From Parabacteroides sp. TM07-1AC (lineage in GTDB: Bacteria; Bacteroidota; Bacteroidia; Bacteroidales; Tannerellaceae): DNA of 64,000 nucleotides. The stretch spans positions 248,001-312,000 of the forward strand of contig NZ_QUKD01000002.1 of assembly GCF_003480915.1 (NCBI RefSeq). The letters are read 5' to 3'. Position 1 is the first letter of the stretch; the number at the start of each line of letters is the position of its first letter. Below are positions 15,824 through 23,810 of the stretch, piece after piece. The position numbers and the translations under genes were made by a program. The notes under the pieces are model-generated. The model had not been told where the DNA came from. It worked only from the letters and a program-made list of their open reading frames with translations, and made no database searches.

Positions 15824-15831
15824 CAAATATA
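15824..15831 (-). promoter_or_regulatory. -7 box of the AraC/acetyltransferase transcript
   Basis: On the minus strand TATATTTG fits TAnnTTTG and lies 22 nt before the AraC start at 15801. Operator A (15873-15908) is 41 bp upstream, placed for autoregulation. Confidence 0.5.
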
Positions 15832-15872
15832 AGAATTACCTTGTTTACCAATATCACAAAAAGGTCAGAATC

Positions 15873-15908
15873 CGTAATTTCGGTAAGAGAATCTGTAATC
15901 CGTGTAAG
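15873..15908 (+). promoter_or_regulatory. Operator A: two direct half-sites, 21-bp spacing
   Basis: CGTAATTTCGGTAAG (15873-15887) and TGTAATCCGTGTAAG (15894-15908) share GTAAT and TAAG at the same positions, with starts 21 bp apart. The same pair occurs at operators B and C. Consensus of the six half-sites: YGTAATNNSKKTAAG. The probable ligand is the AraC protein encoded at 14893-15801. Confidence 0.75.
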
Positions 15909-15956
15909 ACACTGGATTGCCAACGTAACACTTTGAATTTGTGCATGATAATAATC

Positions 15957-16021
15957 TGTAATATCGGTAAGCCAATCTGTAATCCGTTTAAGCTCCATCC
16001 CAAAGAACCCGGTTAATTTTG
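15957..16021 (+). promoter_or_regulatory. Operator B and core promoter of the MFS gene
   Basis: TGTAATATCGGTAAG (15957-15971) and TGTAATCCGTTTAAG (15978-15992) are again 21 bp apart and exactly 84 bp from operator A. A TAATTTTG -7 box sits at 16014-16021, 22 nt from the end of the second half-site, the same distance as in operator C. The half-site therefore covers the -33 region, as for a class II activator. Confidence 0.75.
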
Positions 16022-16066
16022 CAGCAGAATAAAGTATAACTAAAATGCTAAAAAGGAAGAAAAGAT

Positions 16067-16138
16067 ATGAAAGCGAATCCGATTTTATTGTTTTATTTCG
16101 GTATAGAAACCTATACGAAAGGAGGTAGAATATGGTAA
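16067..16138 (+). CDS. Putative 23-codon leader peptide overlapping the MFS start
   Basis: An ATG at 16067, with AAGGA 9-13 nt upstream, opens a 23-codon frame that ends TGG TAA. The last codons overlap the MFS start codon (ATG at 16132 within ATATGGTAA). A perfect Shine-Dalgarno GGAGG lies inside the leader, before the MFS ATG. The arrangement suggests that translation of the leader controls or couples initiation of the transporter gene. The short hydrophobic peptide has no known function. Confidence 0.45.
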   Translation: MKANPILLFYFGIETYTKGGRIW

Positions 16139-17397
16139 ATTACAAAAGACCTATTTTTCATTACGGTTATGTTATCGTGGGATGCTGTTTCCTGATCATG
16201 TTTGTCATCGTAGGATTGGTAATGAGTTGTGCGGGCATTTTCTATAAGCCGGTCAGCGAGGAACTGGGAGTCGATGTCGGTAAATTCGGATTATATATGT
16301 CGCTGAATTTTCTGTTTTCCACGCTGACGCTCTCTTTCGCTGGGAAACTGTTGGAAAAATACAGTGTCCGTGTAATCCTCACCCTCTGTTCTGCGATAAT
16401 AGCCGCCACTTTCATGATGATGTCGCTGTTCAGTGCCGTGTGGCAATTCTATGTAGCGGGAGCCGTATTCGGTATAATGCTGGCTTTTTTACTCTATCTC
16501 GGATTTCCCACTCTGTTGAACCGCTGGTTCAAAACCCGTATGGGTATTTTTATCGGTATTTGCAGTGCCGGGTCCGGAATCGGGGGCGTACTGTTCAATC
16601 CGCTGGCGGGATTCCTTATTACGGAATATGGCTGGCGCATGACATACTTGATATTCGGAATTATAATAATGGTGATTGTTACTTCGATCTTGGGATTGCT
16701 CCTGCGCGACTATCCCGAAGATAAGGGACTGAAACCTTATGGAGAGATCGAATTGTCTGACACTGTTTCCTCTCGATCAGACGGTAAACAATCCACGGGA
16801 GATGGAGTCGAGTATGCCCATGCTGTCAGGATGCCTATCTTCTACGGGTTGATTGTATTCGCGTTTCTAATGAATGCGACGGCAACGCTTAACGTGTTCG
16901 TTCCGACGTATATGCAGGAAATTCTATTTTCAGTGGAGCAGGCATCGTTTGTAGCCTCCGCGGTTATGGTCGGTGTCACGGTCGGTAAAGTTTTGCTGGG
17001 AATGATAAACGACCGGAGCACGTTATATGGTATTCTTACAACCATCGGACTGGGTATATTGGGCTTGGTGCTGTTGTTGATGGGTCATGTCGGGATAACA
17101 CTTTCCATTATCGGCGGTTTCCTTTTCGGTTGGGCTTACGCCGGAGTGACGGTACAGACGCCGATGTTGGTACGCTCTGTTTTCGGCAATAAGAATTATG
17201 CTCGGATTTACTCCAACGTATCGATGGCTATCGCCATAGGCGGGGCTATCGCTGCCGGGGGCTGGGGACTTTTAGCCGATGCAACTTCCTACGGTTTTAT
17301 CTTTATTATGGGAATCGTATTTCTCGTGTTATCCGGTAGTATCGGTTTATTCGCCCTGCATATACGCCGTAAAAACATGAGGCGACAAGCAGTCTGA
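16132..17397 (+). CDS. MFS transporter, oxalate/formate antiporter-like
   Basis: The 421-residue membrane protein has about 12 transmembrane segments arranged as two six-helix halves, with a cytoplasmic loop around residues 195-225. Its N-terminus and the segments GFPTLLNRWFKTRMGIFIGI and GSGIGGVLFNPLAGFLI resemble the OFA family of monocarboxylate carriers. The substrate is unknown. It is regulated by operator B, and the start is fixed by GGAGG 8-12 nt upstream, an unusually strong ribosome site for this genome. Confidence 0.88.
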   Translation: MVNYKRPIFHYGYVIVGCCFLIMFVIVGLVMSCAGIFYKPVSEELGVDVGKFGLYMSLNFLFSTLTLSFAGKLLEKYSVRVILTLCSAIIAATFMMMSLFSAVWQFYVAGAVFGIMLAFLLYLGFPTLLNRWFKTRMGIFIGICSAGSGIGGVLFNPLAGFLITEYGWRMTYLIFGIIIMVIVTSILGLLLRDYPEDKGLKPYGEIELSDTVSSRSDGKQSTGDGVEYAHAVRMPIFYGLIVFAFLMNATATLNVFVPTYMQEILFSVEQASFVASAVMVGVTVGKVLLGMINDRSTLYGILTTIGLGILGLVLLLMGHVGITLSIIGGFLFGWAYAGVTVQTPMLVRSVFGNKNYARIYSNVSMAIAIGGAIAAGGWGLLADATSYGFIFIMGIVFLVLSGSIGLFALHIRRKNMRRQAV

Positions 17398-17402
17398 CAA
17401 TT

Positions 17403-17467
17403 CGTAATTTCGGTAAGATACTCTGTAATCGGGTTAAGGTCAGGTAATCGGTGATACCGTAATTTTG
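17403..17467 (+). promoter_or_regulatory. Operator C and core promoter of the SDR/flavodoxin genes
   Basis: CGTAATTTCGGTAAG (17403-17417, identical to the first half of operator A) and TGTAATCGGGTTAAG (17424-17438) are 21 bp apart. The -7 box TAATTTTG is at 17460-17467, again 22 nt after the second half-site. A weaker third half-like element starts at 17443. The operator begins 6 nt after the MFS stop codon. Confidence 0.75.
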
Positions 17468-17507
17468 CAACTACTAAGAATAATAATTAAAGCAATAGAT
17501 TTTGAAA

Positions 17508-18341
17508 ATGAAACAAGATGTAATGATATTGACCGGAGCCGGTCAGATCGGTATGGCAATAGCCCGTCGCATGGGCTATGGAAAGAAAATAGTCGTGGGT
17601 GATAAGAATCCGGAAAATGCAGAGGATATTGCCCGAATCATGAATAATGCCGGGTTCGATGCAATACCCGTTGAAATGGATCTTTCATCCAGAGAATCCA
17701 TATTGAGCCAGATTGCCGAGGCTCGGAAATACGGTGAGATTTCGATGCTTGTCAATGCGGCGGGCGTGTCGCCGTCGCAGGCTTCGATAGAGACCATATT
17801 GAAAGTGGACTTATACGGAACGGCCGTTCTGCTCGAAGAAGTCGGTAAAGTTATCAAAGAAGGTGGTGTCGGCGTTACGATTTCCAGCCAGTCGGGATAC
17901 CGAATGCCTGCACTCACTGCCGACGAGGACGAGCAACTGGCCTGCACACCGACAGAGGAACTGCTCTCGCTCGATATTCTTCAACCTCAAAATATCCGGG
18001 ATACGCTGCACGCTTACCAGATGGCCAAACGCTGCAACGTGAAACGTGTAATGGCCGAGGCCGTGAAATGGGGCGAACGGGATGCCCGCATCAACTCCAT
18101 CTCTCCGGGGATTGTCGTAACTCCGCTGGCATTGGATGAGTTCAACGGGCCAAGAGGTGATTTTTACAAAAATATGTTCGCCAAGTGTCCGGCAGGACGT
18201 CCCGGTACGGCAGATGAAATTGCTAACGTGGCCGAGCTGTTGATGAGTGAACGAGGAGCGTTTATCACGGGAGTCGATTTCCTGATCGATGGCGGTGCTA
18301 CGGCATCCTACTTTTATGGAGCGTTGAAACCCGAAAAATGA
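17508..18341 (+). CDS. Short-chain dehydrogenase/reductase (extended substrate loop)
   Basis: I chose the ATG at 17508 over the TTG at 17502. The 277-residue protein has TGAGQIG (residues 9-15), NAAG (83-86), SSQSG with the catalytic Ser at 126/127, and Tyr170/Lys174 in YQMAK. About 30 extra residues lie between the Ser and the Tyr (LTADEDEQLACTPTEELLS), which will shape the substrate pocket. The ending GAFITGVDFLIDGG is canonical. The gene has its own promoter with operator C and is followed 21 nt later by an exported flavodoxin. Confidence 0.9.
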   Translation: MKQDVMILTGAGQIGMAIARRMGYGKKIVVGDKNPENAEDIARIMNNAGFDAIPVEMDLSSRESILSQIAEARKYGEISMLVNAAGVSPSQASIETILKVDLYGTAVLLEEVGKVIKEGGVGVTISSQSGYRMPALTADEDEQLACTPTEELLSLDILQPQNIRDTLHAYQMAKRCNVKRVMAEAVKWGERDARINSISPGIVVTPLALDEFNGPRGDFYKNMFAKCPAGRPGTADEIANVAELLMSERGAFITGVDFLIDGGATASYFYGALKPEK

Positions 18342-18362
18342 AACAATCAAATCAATGGAGTT

Positions 18363-18968
18363 ATGAAAAATATAATATCAATTTTAATGATGCTTTGCGC
18401 GTGTGCATTTACCGCCCATGCGCAGGGTAATACATCTCAAACAACAGATATGAAAAACAGTAAGAAAGTGCTTGTGGTTTTCTTCTCCCGGACGGGTGAA
18501 AACTACGCGGTGGGAAATATCGAAAAGGGAAATACCCATATCATAGCCGAAATGATTGCGAAAGAGACCGGAGGCAAGTTGTTCCGGATAGAAACGGTCA
18601 AGCCTTACCCGGATGAGTACAAGGCTTGCGTGGAGGTAGCGAAAGCAGAGAAAGAGAGTAATGCACGCCCGGAAATAAAAGGCGATGTAAAAGTCGAGGA
18701 TTACGATATTATCTTCTTGGGGTATCCCAACTGGTGGGGAGATATGCCGATGGCAGTCTATACCTTTATCGAGAAGCATAATTGGAACGGGAAAACTGTC
18801 GTTCCGTTCTGCACGCACGAGGGCAGCGGGCTGTCGGATACGGAACGTAAACTGAAAGATGCCTGCAAAGGAGCTACGGTAAGTGCAGGGCTTGCCATAA
18901 AAGGCACAACCGCACAAAACTCGCAACCGCAAACACTGAAAACAGTACAGACGTGGTTGCTAAAATGA
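18363..18968 (+). CDS. Exported flavodoxin
   Basis: The 201-residue protein starts with a signal peptide (core ISILMMLCACAFTA, cut at HAQ). The mature part is a flavodoxin: the FMN phosphate loop is SRTGENYAVG, and the isoalloxazine-contact segments are LGYPNWWGDMP and FCTHEGSGLSD. Flavodoxins normally work in the cytoplasm. A periplasmic form, common only in Bacteroidetes, implies an extracytoplasmic electron acceptor or a quinone-facing role. It is co-transcribed with the SDR upstream. Confidence 0.88.
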   Translation: MKNIISILMMLCACAFTAHAQGNTSQTTDMKNSKKVLVVFFSRTGENYAVGNIEKGNTHIIAEMIAKETGGKLFRIETVKPYPDEYKACVEVAKAEKESNARPEIKGDVKVEDYDIIFLGYPNWWGDMPMAVYTFIEKHNWNGKTVVPFCTHEGSGLSDTERKLKDACKGATVSAGLAIKGTTAQNSQPQTLKTVQTWLLK

Positions 18969-19200
18969 GTTTTGATAAATCTGTTATTAAATAATTTATG
19001 ATTCTTATTATAATCCAGAATAACAAATATTTAACTGTAATAGAAAAATGAAGAATAAAAGCATATTCTCTCTACACAAAGCGATACAACCTATTCGGCG
19101 AAAAATAAAATAGCATATAGCTGTTCGCTTTACAAGAAATAAATCTCCACCGAGTCTCACTTCAACAGATTCGAAGAAACTGATTTATTTACTTATAAAA

Positions 19201-19803
19201 ACGAACATTTATGACCCATCATATCACGGCGGATCGTTTGGTAGAATCCGCCCTCATGCCGTCACGGAAGAGCTGTTCCGCGACTTCGATAACACACTCC
19301 GCGCCCTCTGCGATGAGGAAGCCGACCGCAAAGCCGTTTTTCGCACTCTGCGTTATGCGCGTATCCGCCTGCGCGTATTATACGGATATATCTCGAAAGA
19401 GGAAACGCCGGAGAGTTGTACTCAAATTCGGTTTCTGCATATCGTTATCGGATATATCGACACGGAGTTGGAGATATTGAATCGCTACGGAGATACTTAC
19501 CCGCCGAAACCTCATGTATGTAAACGGCGTTGGACGGGCGCCGTTGTCGAACTGGTCGAGTTGATATATGCCTTACACGAGATGAAACGTATCGACGACG
19601 GGGAGATAGCCATGAACGAATTGGCCGGATTCTTTGGCGAGTTGTTCGGCATTCGCCTCGATGCGCGAAGTCTTTATGACGCTTATACCGACATCAAACG
19701 GCGCAAGGGCGAGAGCCGTACCTATTTTCTCGACAAGTTGCGCGAGCGTCTGAACCTGCGGATGCAACGCGACGATGAAAAAGAACAGGAGCGGCGACGC
19801 TGA
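19201..19803 (+). pseudogene. RteC-like protein, full-length frame but start codon lost (copy 2)
   Basis: RteC-type proteins regulate excision of Bacteroides conjugative transposons. The frame is open for 200 codons to TGA and carries a typical RteC C-terminus (VELVELIYALHEMKRIDDG and then SLYDAYTDIKRRKGESRTYFLDKL). Copy 1 has ATGAACATT where this copy has ACGAACATT (19201), and no ATG, GTG or TTG is in frame before 19468. Either it starts at ACG or, more likely, it is silenced or N-truncated (TTG at 19468 leaves 111 residues). A second frame from ATG 19211 runs out of phase and is not the protein. 18969-19125 holds nothing identified. Confidence 0.65.
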
Positions 19804-19809
19804 TTAAAT

Positions 19810-19837
19810 AATGCGGATGGAAAGTTCTGTCCGCATT
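19810..19837 (+). terminator. Hairpin after the rteC-like gene
   Basis: AATGCGGA (19810-19817) pairs with TCCGCATT (19830-19837) over a 12-nt loop, 6 nt after the stop. There is no strong T-run. Only its left half survives in copy 1 at about 9535. Confidence 0.5.
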
Positions 19838-19992
19838 ATCAGTATATTTACGTTCGTCGATTTTGCTATTTCCAAGAAAAACGCTATATTTACATAGAGT
19901 TATTCGACGAGATGCAAAGCGCAGCAGTTCAGCGCAGTTACACGGTCGCTAAATCGTTACTGACATCTTTCTTAATCTTCACTCTACGCTGT

Positions 19993-20025
19993 CATTCAGA
20001 CAGATACATAAAAATTTCTTATCCG
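19993..20025. repeat. 33-nt direct repeat shared with 9554-9586
   Basis: These 33 bases starting CATTCAGACAGATACATA occur at 9554-9586 with one mismatch. Together with the rteC-like copies they form the outer boundary of the 9.3-20.0 kb cassette. The bases 19838-19992 contain only a weak TCGTCGA/TCGACGA inverted repeat (19854-19910). Confidence 0.7.
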
Positions 20026-20042
20026 ATACAAAGATAAATAAT

Positions 20043-21218
20043 TTAGACCGGAATACAAGTTGCCGAAATACGTCGACATTCAAACCTACGGCTAAAATAA
20101 CTTAACAGTAAAAATCCCGCCAAAGCCGAAGCCGCCCCCGGAAGAGCCGCATATTGATAGCTGTAACCAGCTTCTATGGGCAGTCCGCCGCAATAAGCCC
20201 CCAGCGCATTCCCGAGATTGAAAGCGATCTGCACGCTTGCTGCTCCAAGCATCTCTCCCCCTTTGGCATTCTGTATGAGCAGCAACTGCTGCGGCGCCGA
20301 AACGGCAAACAAACAAGTCGTGCCGACACACATCAACAAGACGGACATCCACGGATTGGCCGACCAAAAGAACAACATCAGTAAAGCCAGACACATCACC
20401 CCCTGCGTAACAGCCGCCACGCGTCCCGGAGTATAAAAGTCGGAAAGCTTCCCTCCCAACATATTACCGATGCACATACCCAACCCGGCGAGCACCATGA
20501 TAAAGGTCATGTCGGTAACAGGAACACCGGAAACCTTCGTAAGCAACGGTGTGATATAACTGTACAGGCAAAAGAACCCGCCGTTACCGAACATCGTAGC
20601 AAAGATCAACAACCACGGAGCCGGATTGCGCAGAAAACGGAACTGTCCCTTAAACCCATTATCTGGCAAGGCAGCCACGTACGGCACCCACCGCCAGATA
20701 AACCAAAACACCACCAGTCCCCAGCAGGCAGCACCGAAGAAGGTAGCCCGCCACGAAAGAGCATGACTTATATAAGTACCGAGCGGCACAGCCAACAGGT
20801 TTGCCACCGTCATCCCGGAGATCATAATAGCCACCGCCTCCGACTTCTTCCCTTCCGCCGCCAATCGTTCCGCCACGATAGAGCCTACACCGAAGAAGGC
20901 CCCGTGAGGCAATCCGGAAATAAACCGCATCGCCATCATCGTCCAGTAGTTAGGTGAAAGCGAGACAAACAGATTCCCGACAATAAAGATAGCGACCAGC
21001 GCAAGCAGGATCTGCTTCAACGGTCGTGTACGGGCCAGTAAAACCAGTAAGGGAGCGCCGGCACAAACACCCAGCGCATAAGCGGAGATAAGATGTCCGG
21101 CACTGGGGATAGATATACCCAGGTCATTCGCTACATCGGGCAGTATCCCCATCATCACAAACTCGGACAAACCGAGCCCCAGCGTACCGAACGCCAGGGC
21201 GATAAGACTTTTCTTCAT
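20043..21218 (-). CDS. MFS efflux transporter, AraJ-like (DHA1)
   Basis: The 391-residue protein has 12 predicted transmembrane helices and the DHA1 hallmarks: an N-terminal LSEFVMMGILPDVANDLG as in AraJ/sugar-efflux proteins, and the motif-A-like loop LLARTRPLKQILL. It is likely a proton-driven exporter of sugars or small drugs. The gene stands alone, and its 3' end abuts the 33-nt repeat that closes the redox cassette. Confidence 0.88.
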   Translation of the reverse strand: MKKSLIALAFGTLGLGLSEFVMMGILPDVANDLGISIPSAGHLISAYALGVCAGAPLLVLLARTRPLKQILLALVAIFIVGNLFVSLSPNYWTMMAMRFISGLPHGAFFGVGSIVAERLAAEGKKSEAVAIMISGMTVANLLAVPLGTYISHALSWRATFFGAACWGLVVFWFIWRWVPYVAALPDNGFKGQFRFLRNPAPWLLIFATMFGNGGFFCLYSYITPLLTKVSGVPVTDMTFIMVLAGLGMCIGNMLGGKLSDFYTPGRVAAVTQGVMCLALLMLFFWSANPWMSVLLMCVGTTCLFAVSAPQQLLLIQNAKGGEMLGAASVQIAFNLGNALGAYCGGLPIEAGYSYQYAALPGAASALAGFLLLSYFSRRFECRRISATCIPV

Positions 21219-21244
21219 AACCGATAACCTAAACTTTTCGGGCG

Positions 21245-21252
21245 CAAAGTTA
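21245..21252 (-). promoter_or_regulatory. -7 box of the AraJ-like gene
   Basis: On the minus strand TAACTTTG matches TAnnTTTG, 26 nt before the ATG at 21218. Confidence 0.5.
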
Positions 21253-21285
21253 GCACATCATCGGGAAAAAGAGATTAAAATTATG

Positions 21286-22173
21286 TTATAAGTGTATCTG
21301 CAACCCGAAAGAAACCGGATGGAGTGCCGGCCCTTTATTGTTCTCGAACATTTCGATAGGAGAATATTTGCAGTAAACGCCCATACAGCCGACACCCGCC
21401 TGGAAAAGGAGATCCATTGTCACGGGACGCAGGTTCATGCCGCCATCCATCTTCTGCTTCCTGGTCTTTCCACTTCCGTCTTCATAAACAATTTTGGATG
21501 AAGAGGTAGTCTTGATTACGGCGACAACACCACCGGAGATAAAGAAACGTGGGCGGTGCCGTACCTTCTTGGTCTGCCACTCCAGTAGGACGGGAATGGT
21601 GACACTGGTCATATTCAACTTGCTTTTCTTATAGGTGATACCATCGGCGGCAGGAACTAACTGAGTGACACCGTCCACCTCCTGAAAATGAACATTCCCG
21701 TCGATGCGGTAACGGTTCCAGCGCAGACCGGCACCGGTCACTACCGCCCAGTTGTAGCGGGAGAATGGAAGGCTAAATTCCATAAAGTTAAGATTGTATT
21801 CCAGCGAGTTACCTTTGCGCAGGGACACATCGTCTCCTGTAAAGCTGTTGAAGCCCATACCGAAGCCCGCCCAGTGTGCGGAGAAATCACGATCCCAGGT
21901 AGGAAGAGGAATGTTAAGCGTCTTGATATGTTTGCGTCGCTCGTAGCTCTGCCCGTCACGGTATTGTCCTTCGAAGACCATTTCGTCGTCTATCTCGGTG
22001 CCGTCTTCCTGTTCTTCATAAACGCGGACTTTCATCCGGTCGCCGTTATCCTTTACTTCTATGCGTTTCTTTTCCAACCGGAAGATTGTATCGGCCGGCA
22101 TTGGTCCGGCTTCGGCAGCCAGCAAGCCCATCACAGGGAGAAAGGCTGCCACGATCAGTAATAATCTTTTCAT
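21286..22173 (-). CDS. Outer-membrane beta-barrel protein of an ECF-sigma operon
   Basis: The 295-residue protein has a signal peptide (cut near LLAAEAG), a charged segment of about 75 residues, and then alternating amphipathic strands ending in the outer-membrane signature LHPVSFGLQIHL. It resembles PorT-like Bacteroidetes outer-membrane proteins, but the function is unknown. It is the last gene of a four-gene minus-strand operon (sigma, membrane partner, DUF4252, barrel), 20 nt after the DUF4252 gene. Confidence 0.75.
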   Translation of the reverse strand: MKRLLLIVAAFLPVMGLLAAEAGPMPADTIFRLEKKRIEVKDNGDRMKVRVYEEQEDGTEIDDEMVFEGQYRDGQSYERRKHIKTLNIPLPTWDRDFSAHWAGFGMGFNSFTGDDVSLRKGNSLEYNLNFMEFSLPFSRYNWAVVTGAGLRWNRYRIDGNVHFQEVDGVTQLVPAADGITYKKSKLNMTSVTIPVLLEWQTKKVRHRPRFFISGGVVAVIKTTSSSKIVYEDGSGKTRKQKMDGGMNLRPVTMDLLFQAGVGCMGVYCKYSPIEMFENNKGPALHPVSFGLQIHL

Positions 22174-22193
22174 CTTTGTATTGTTTTATTCGT

Positions 22194-22667
22194 TTATAAA
22201 TCTTTTTTGGTGAAGAGGATCGTGATCAGGTCGTCGCTGTCCAGATCTCCTTCGATATAAACCAGGGTAATCACTCCTTTGGAGCTGACCTTGAAGAGGA
22301 CAAAGCGGTTGATGTCTGCCTCCTTACCGGGTAGCTGGTAGTAGGCGGAGATAACGCCGCCGTCGTCGGTCACTTCCTTGATCTTCCGGGCCCCCTTCTG
22401 ATCGGCTTCCAGGCATTGGCGGGTGAAGCGCAGGGCGTCGGGATCGTTCTTGATCGTGATGCTCTTATACCGGGTCATGCCGTAAGTTTCGAGCATCTCG
22501 TTGGATAGTTCGACCATCGTTACATTTTTCTTCCGGCCGTAACGCTGGAAAACATCCTGTATTTTCAGGTCTTTTTGCAGAACCTCTGCATCTGTTGCCC
22601 CTGCTCCGAAAGGCAGCAGGAAAAGGGCTGCCAGCAATACGAGTAATGTGTATCTTATCTGTTTCAT
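22194..22667 (-). CDS. DUF4252 protein, exported
   Basis: The 157-residue protein has a signal peptide (core TLLVLLAALFLLPFGAGA) and the DUF4252 layout: an N-terminal helix (VLQKDLKIQDVFQRYGRKK), VTMVELSNEMLETYG, and a C-terminal sheet ending GDLDSDDLITILF. The family is restricted to Bacteroidetes, has no known activity, and usually lies beside ECF sigma factors, as here. Confidence 0.85.
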   Translation of the reverse strand: MKQIRYTLLVLLAALFLLPFGAGATDAEVLQKDLKIQDVFQRYGRKKNVTMVELSNEMLETYGMTRYKSITIKNDPDALRFTRQCLEADQKGARKIKEVTDDGGVISAYYQLPGKEADINRFVLFKVSSKGVITLVYIEGDLDSDDLITILFTKKDL

Positions 22668-22679
22668 CGCTACATGTTT

Positions 22680-23207
22680 TTATTCGTCTTCACTAAATAT
22701 GGAACCGAGTTCCTTTAACTGGTTATCGATAATCCGGCGGTCGGCTTCATCGCTGTCTTCCTCGGGAAAATATTCGTCAGCAGGAGTGGCCACCTCATGC
22801 AACGCCTCGAAAGCAGAAGACCGTACCTTATGGATATCGGTATAACACCGACCGTTTATCACTACATAATTATCCGAACAGAAACAGGGGTCGGTCGGAT
22901 ACAACAATTGGCTGATCCCCAGCAGTGCCACCACACAAGCTGCCACCGTAGACAGAAGATATACGATCGACCGCCGGCTCATCGCAAAACGCTTCACAGC
23001 CGGTGTCGTGGCTGTCACCTCCGCCCATATCTCTTCTGCCGGATCGTGCTGCGCTGCAATCTCCTCATCAAAGTATGCGAACAGCGGACGGTAGGCGGAC
23101 AGATGTTCCGGAACGTTCGCCCCTGCAAAGAAACGGCGGAGTTCGCGTTCCTCGGCTGCCGAAGTTTCTCCTTCAAAATACCGGTTTAATACCTCTTCTA
23201 TATTCAT
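22680..23207 (-). CDS. Single-pass membrane protein, probable anti-sigma partner
   Basis: The 175-residue protein has a cytoplasmic N-terminus like FecR/anti-sigma N-domains (VLNRYFEGETSAAEERELRRFFAG), one transmembrane helix (SIVYLLSTVAACVVALLGISQLL, about 85-107) and a periplasmic tail. Its start codon overlaps the sigma-factor stop by 4 nt, so it is translationally coupled. The role as anti-sigma factor is inferred from topology and position. Confidence 0.75.
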   Translation of the reverse strand: MNIEEVLNRYFEGETSAAEERELRRFFAGANVPEHLSAYRPLFAYFDEEIAAQHDPAEEIWAEVTATTPAVKRFAMSRRSIVYLLSTVAACVVALLGISQLLYPTDPCFCSDNYVVINGRCYTDIHKVRSSAFEALHEVATPADEYFPEEDSDEADRRIIDNQLKELGSIFSEDE

Positions 23208-23713
23208 AACTGCTCCTGTTTGTTTAACTGTAAAAATTGTTCCCGTATCTTTTTCCTGGCCCTTGAAAGGTTGCTGCGGACGGCTTCGATGGCTGATCCT
23301 GTTATTTCCGCGATCTCGGACAGTTCGTAGCCTTCCACGTCTTTCATCCGGATGATAGTCTGCTGCACGGTGGGCAACCCGGCAATCAGTTCGCGGATAC
23401 GGGCGGCGGCATCCTTTTGTTCCAACAGCTCTGCCGGCGAACGACTTCCCGAGTCGATCGACAAGGTGTCGATGTCGGGGCCTTCCGGACGGCGTGCTCT
23501 CAGTTTATCCAGCGTCAGATTCTTGGTGACTTGCATCGCCAGGGCTTCCACACTATGATAACCGTCCAGCTTCTCGCGGATATACCAGAGCTTCAGGAAA
23601 GCCTCCTGCACGATATCCTCGGCGTCGGCTCTCTCCTGCGTCAGTTTCAGGGAAAAGTTGATCAGCTTTTCCCGGAGTGGCAGTACGGTTATTTTAAACG
23701 TTTCAAGTTCCAT
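23204..23713 (-). CDS. ECF-type RNA polymerase sigma factor
   Basis: The open frame extends upstream to 23812, but MELETFKITVLPLREKL at 23713 is the natural beginning. The 33 residues before it are unlike the family and would cross the promoter of the divergent response regulator. The 169-residue protein has region 2 (DAEDIVQEAFLKLWYIREKL) and region 4 (GLPTVQQTIIRMKDVEGYELSEIAEITG). A weak -7-like TTCCTTTG lies just upstream. It heads the operon that ends in the outer-membrane barrel. Confidence 0.92.
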   Translation of the reverse strand: MELETFKITVLPLREKLINFSLKLTQERADAEDIVQEAFLKLWYIREKLDGYHSVEALAMQVTKNLTLDKLRARRPEGPDIDTLSIDSGSRSPAELLEQKDAAARIRELIAGLPTVQQTIIRMKDVEGYELSEIAEITGSAIEAVRSNLSRARKKIREQFLQLNKQEQL

Positions 23714-23783
23714 TCTGTTTATATGACGGCAAAGGAAAGAAAACATAACATCAATATTCCAGTTTTTTGCCAGAATTATTGCA

Positions 23784-23791
23784 TAACTTTG
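23784..23791 (+). promoter_or_regulatory. -7 box of the response regulator gene
   Basis: TAACTTTG fits TAnnTTTG and lies 19 nt before the ATG at 23811. Confidence 0.5.
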
Positions 23792-23810
23792 TAAACAAAC
23801 AAGATAGCTC

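Noticed and set aside
19211..19480. 89-codon frame from ATG 19211
   Set aside because: It is out of phase with the conserved RteC-like frame; only its first ~15 codons match the copy 1 reading frame.
19853..19910. TCGTCGA/TCGACGA inverted repeat as an attachment or transfer-origin site
   Set aside because: Only 7 bp with a 43-nt gap and no mobilisation genes nearby; too weak to call.
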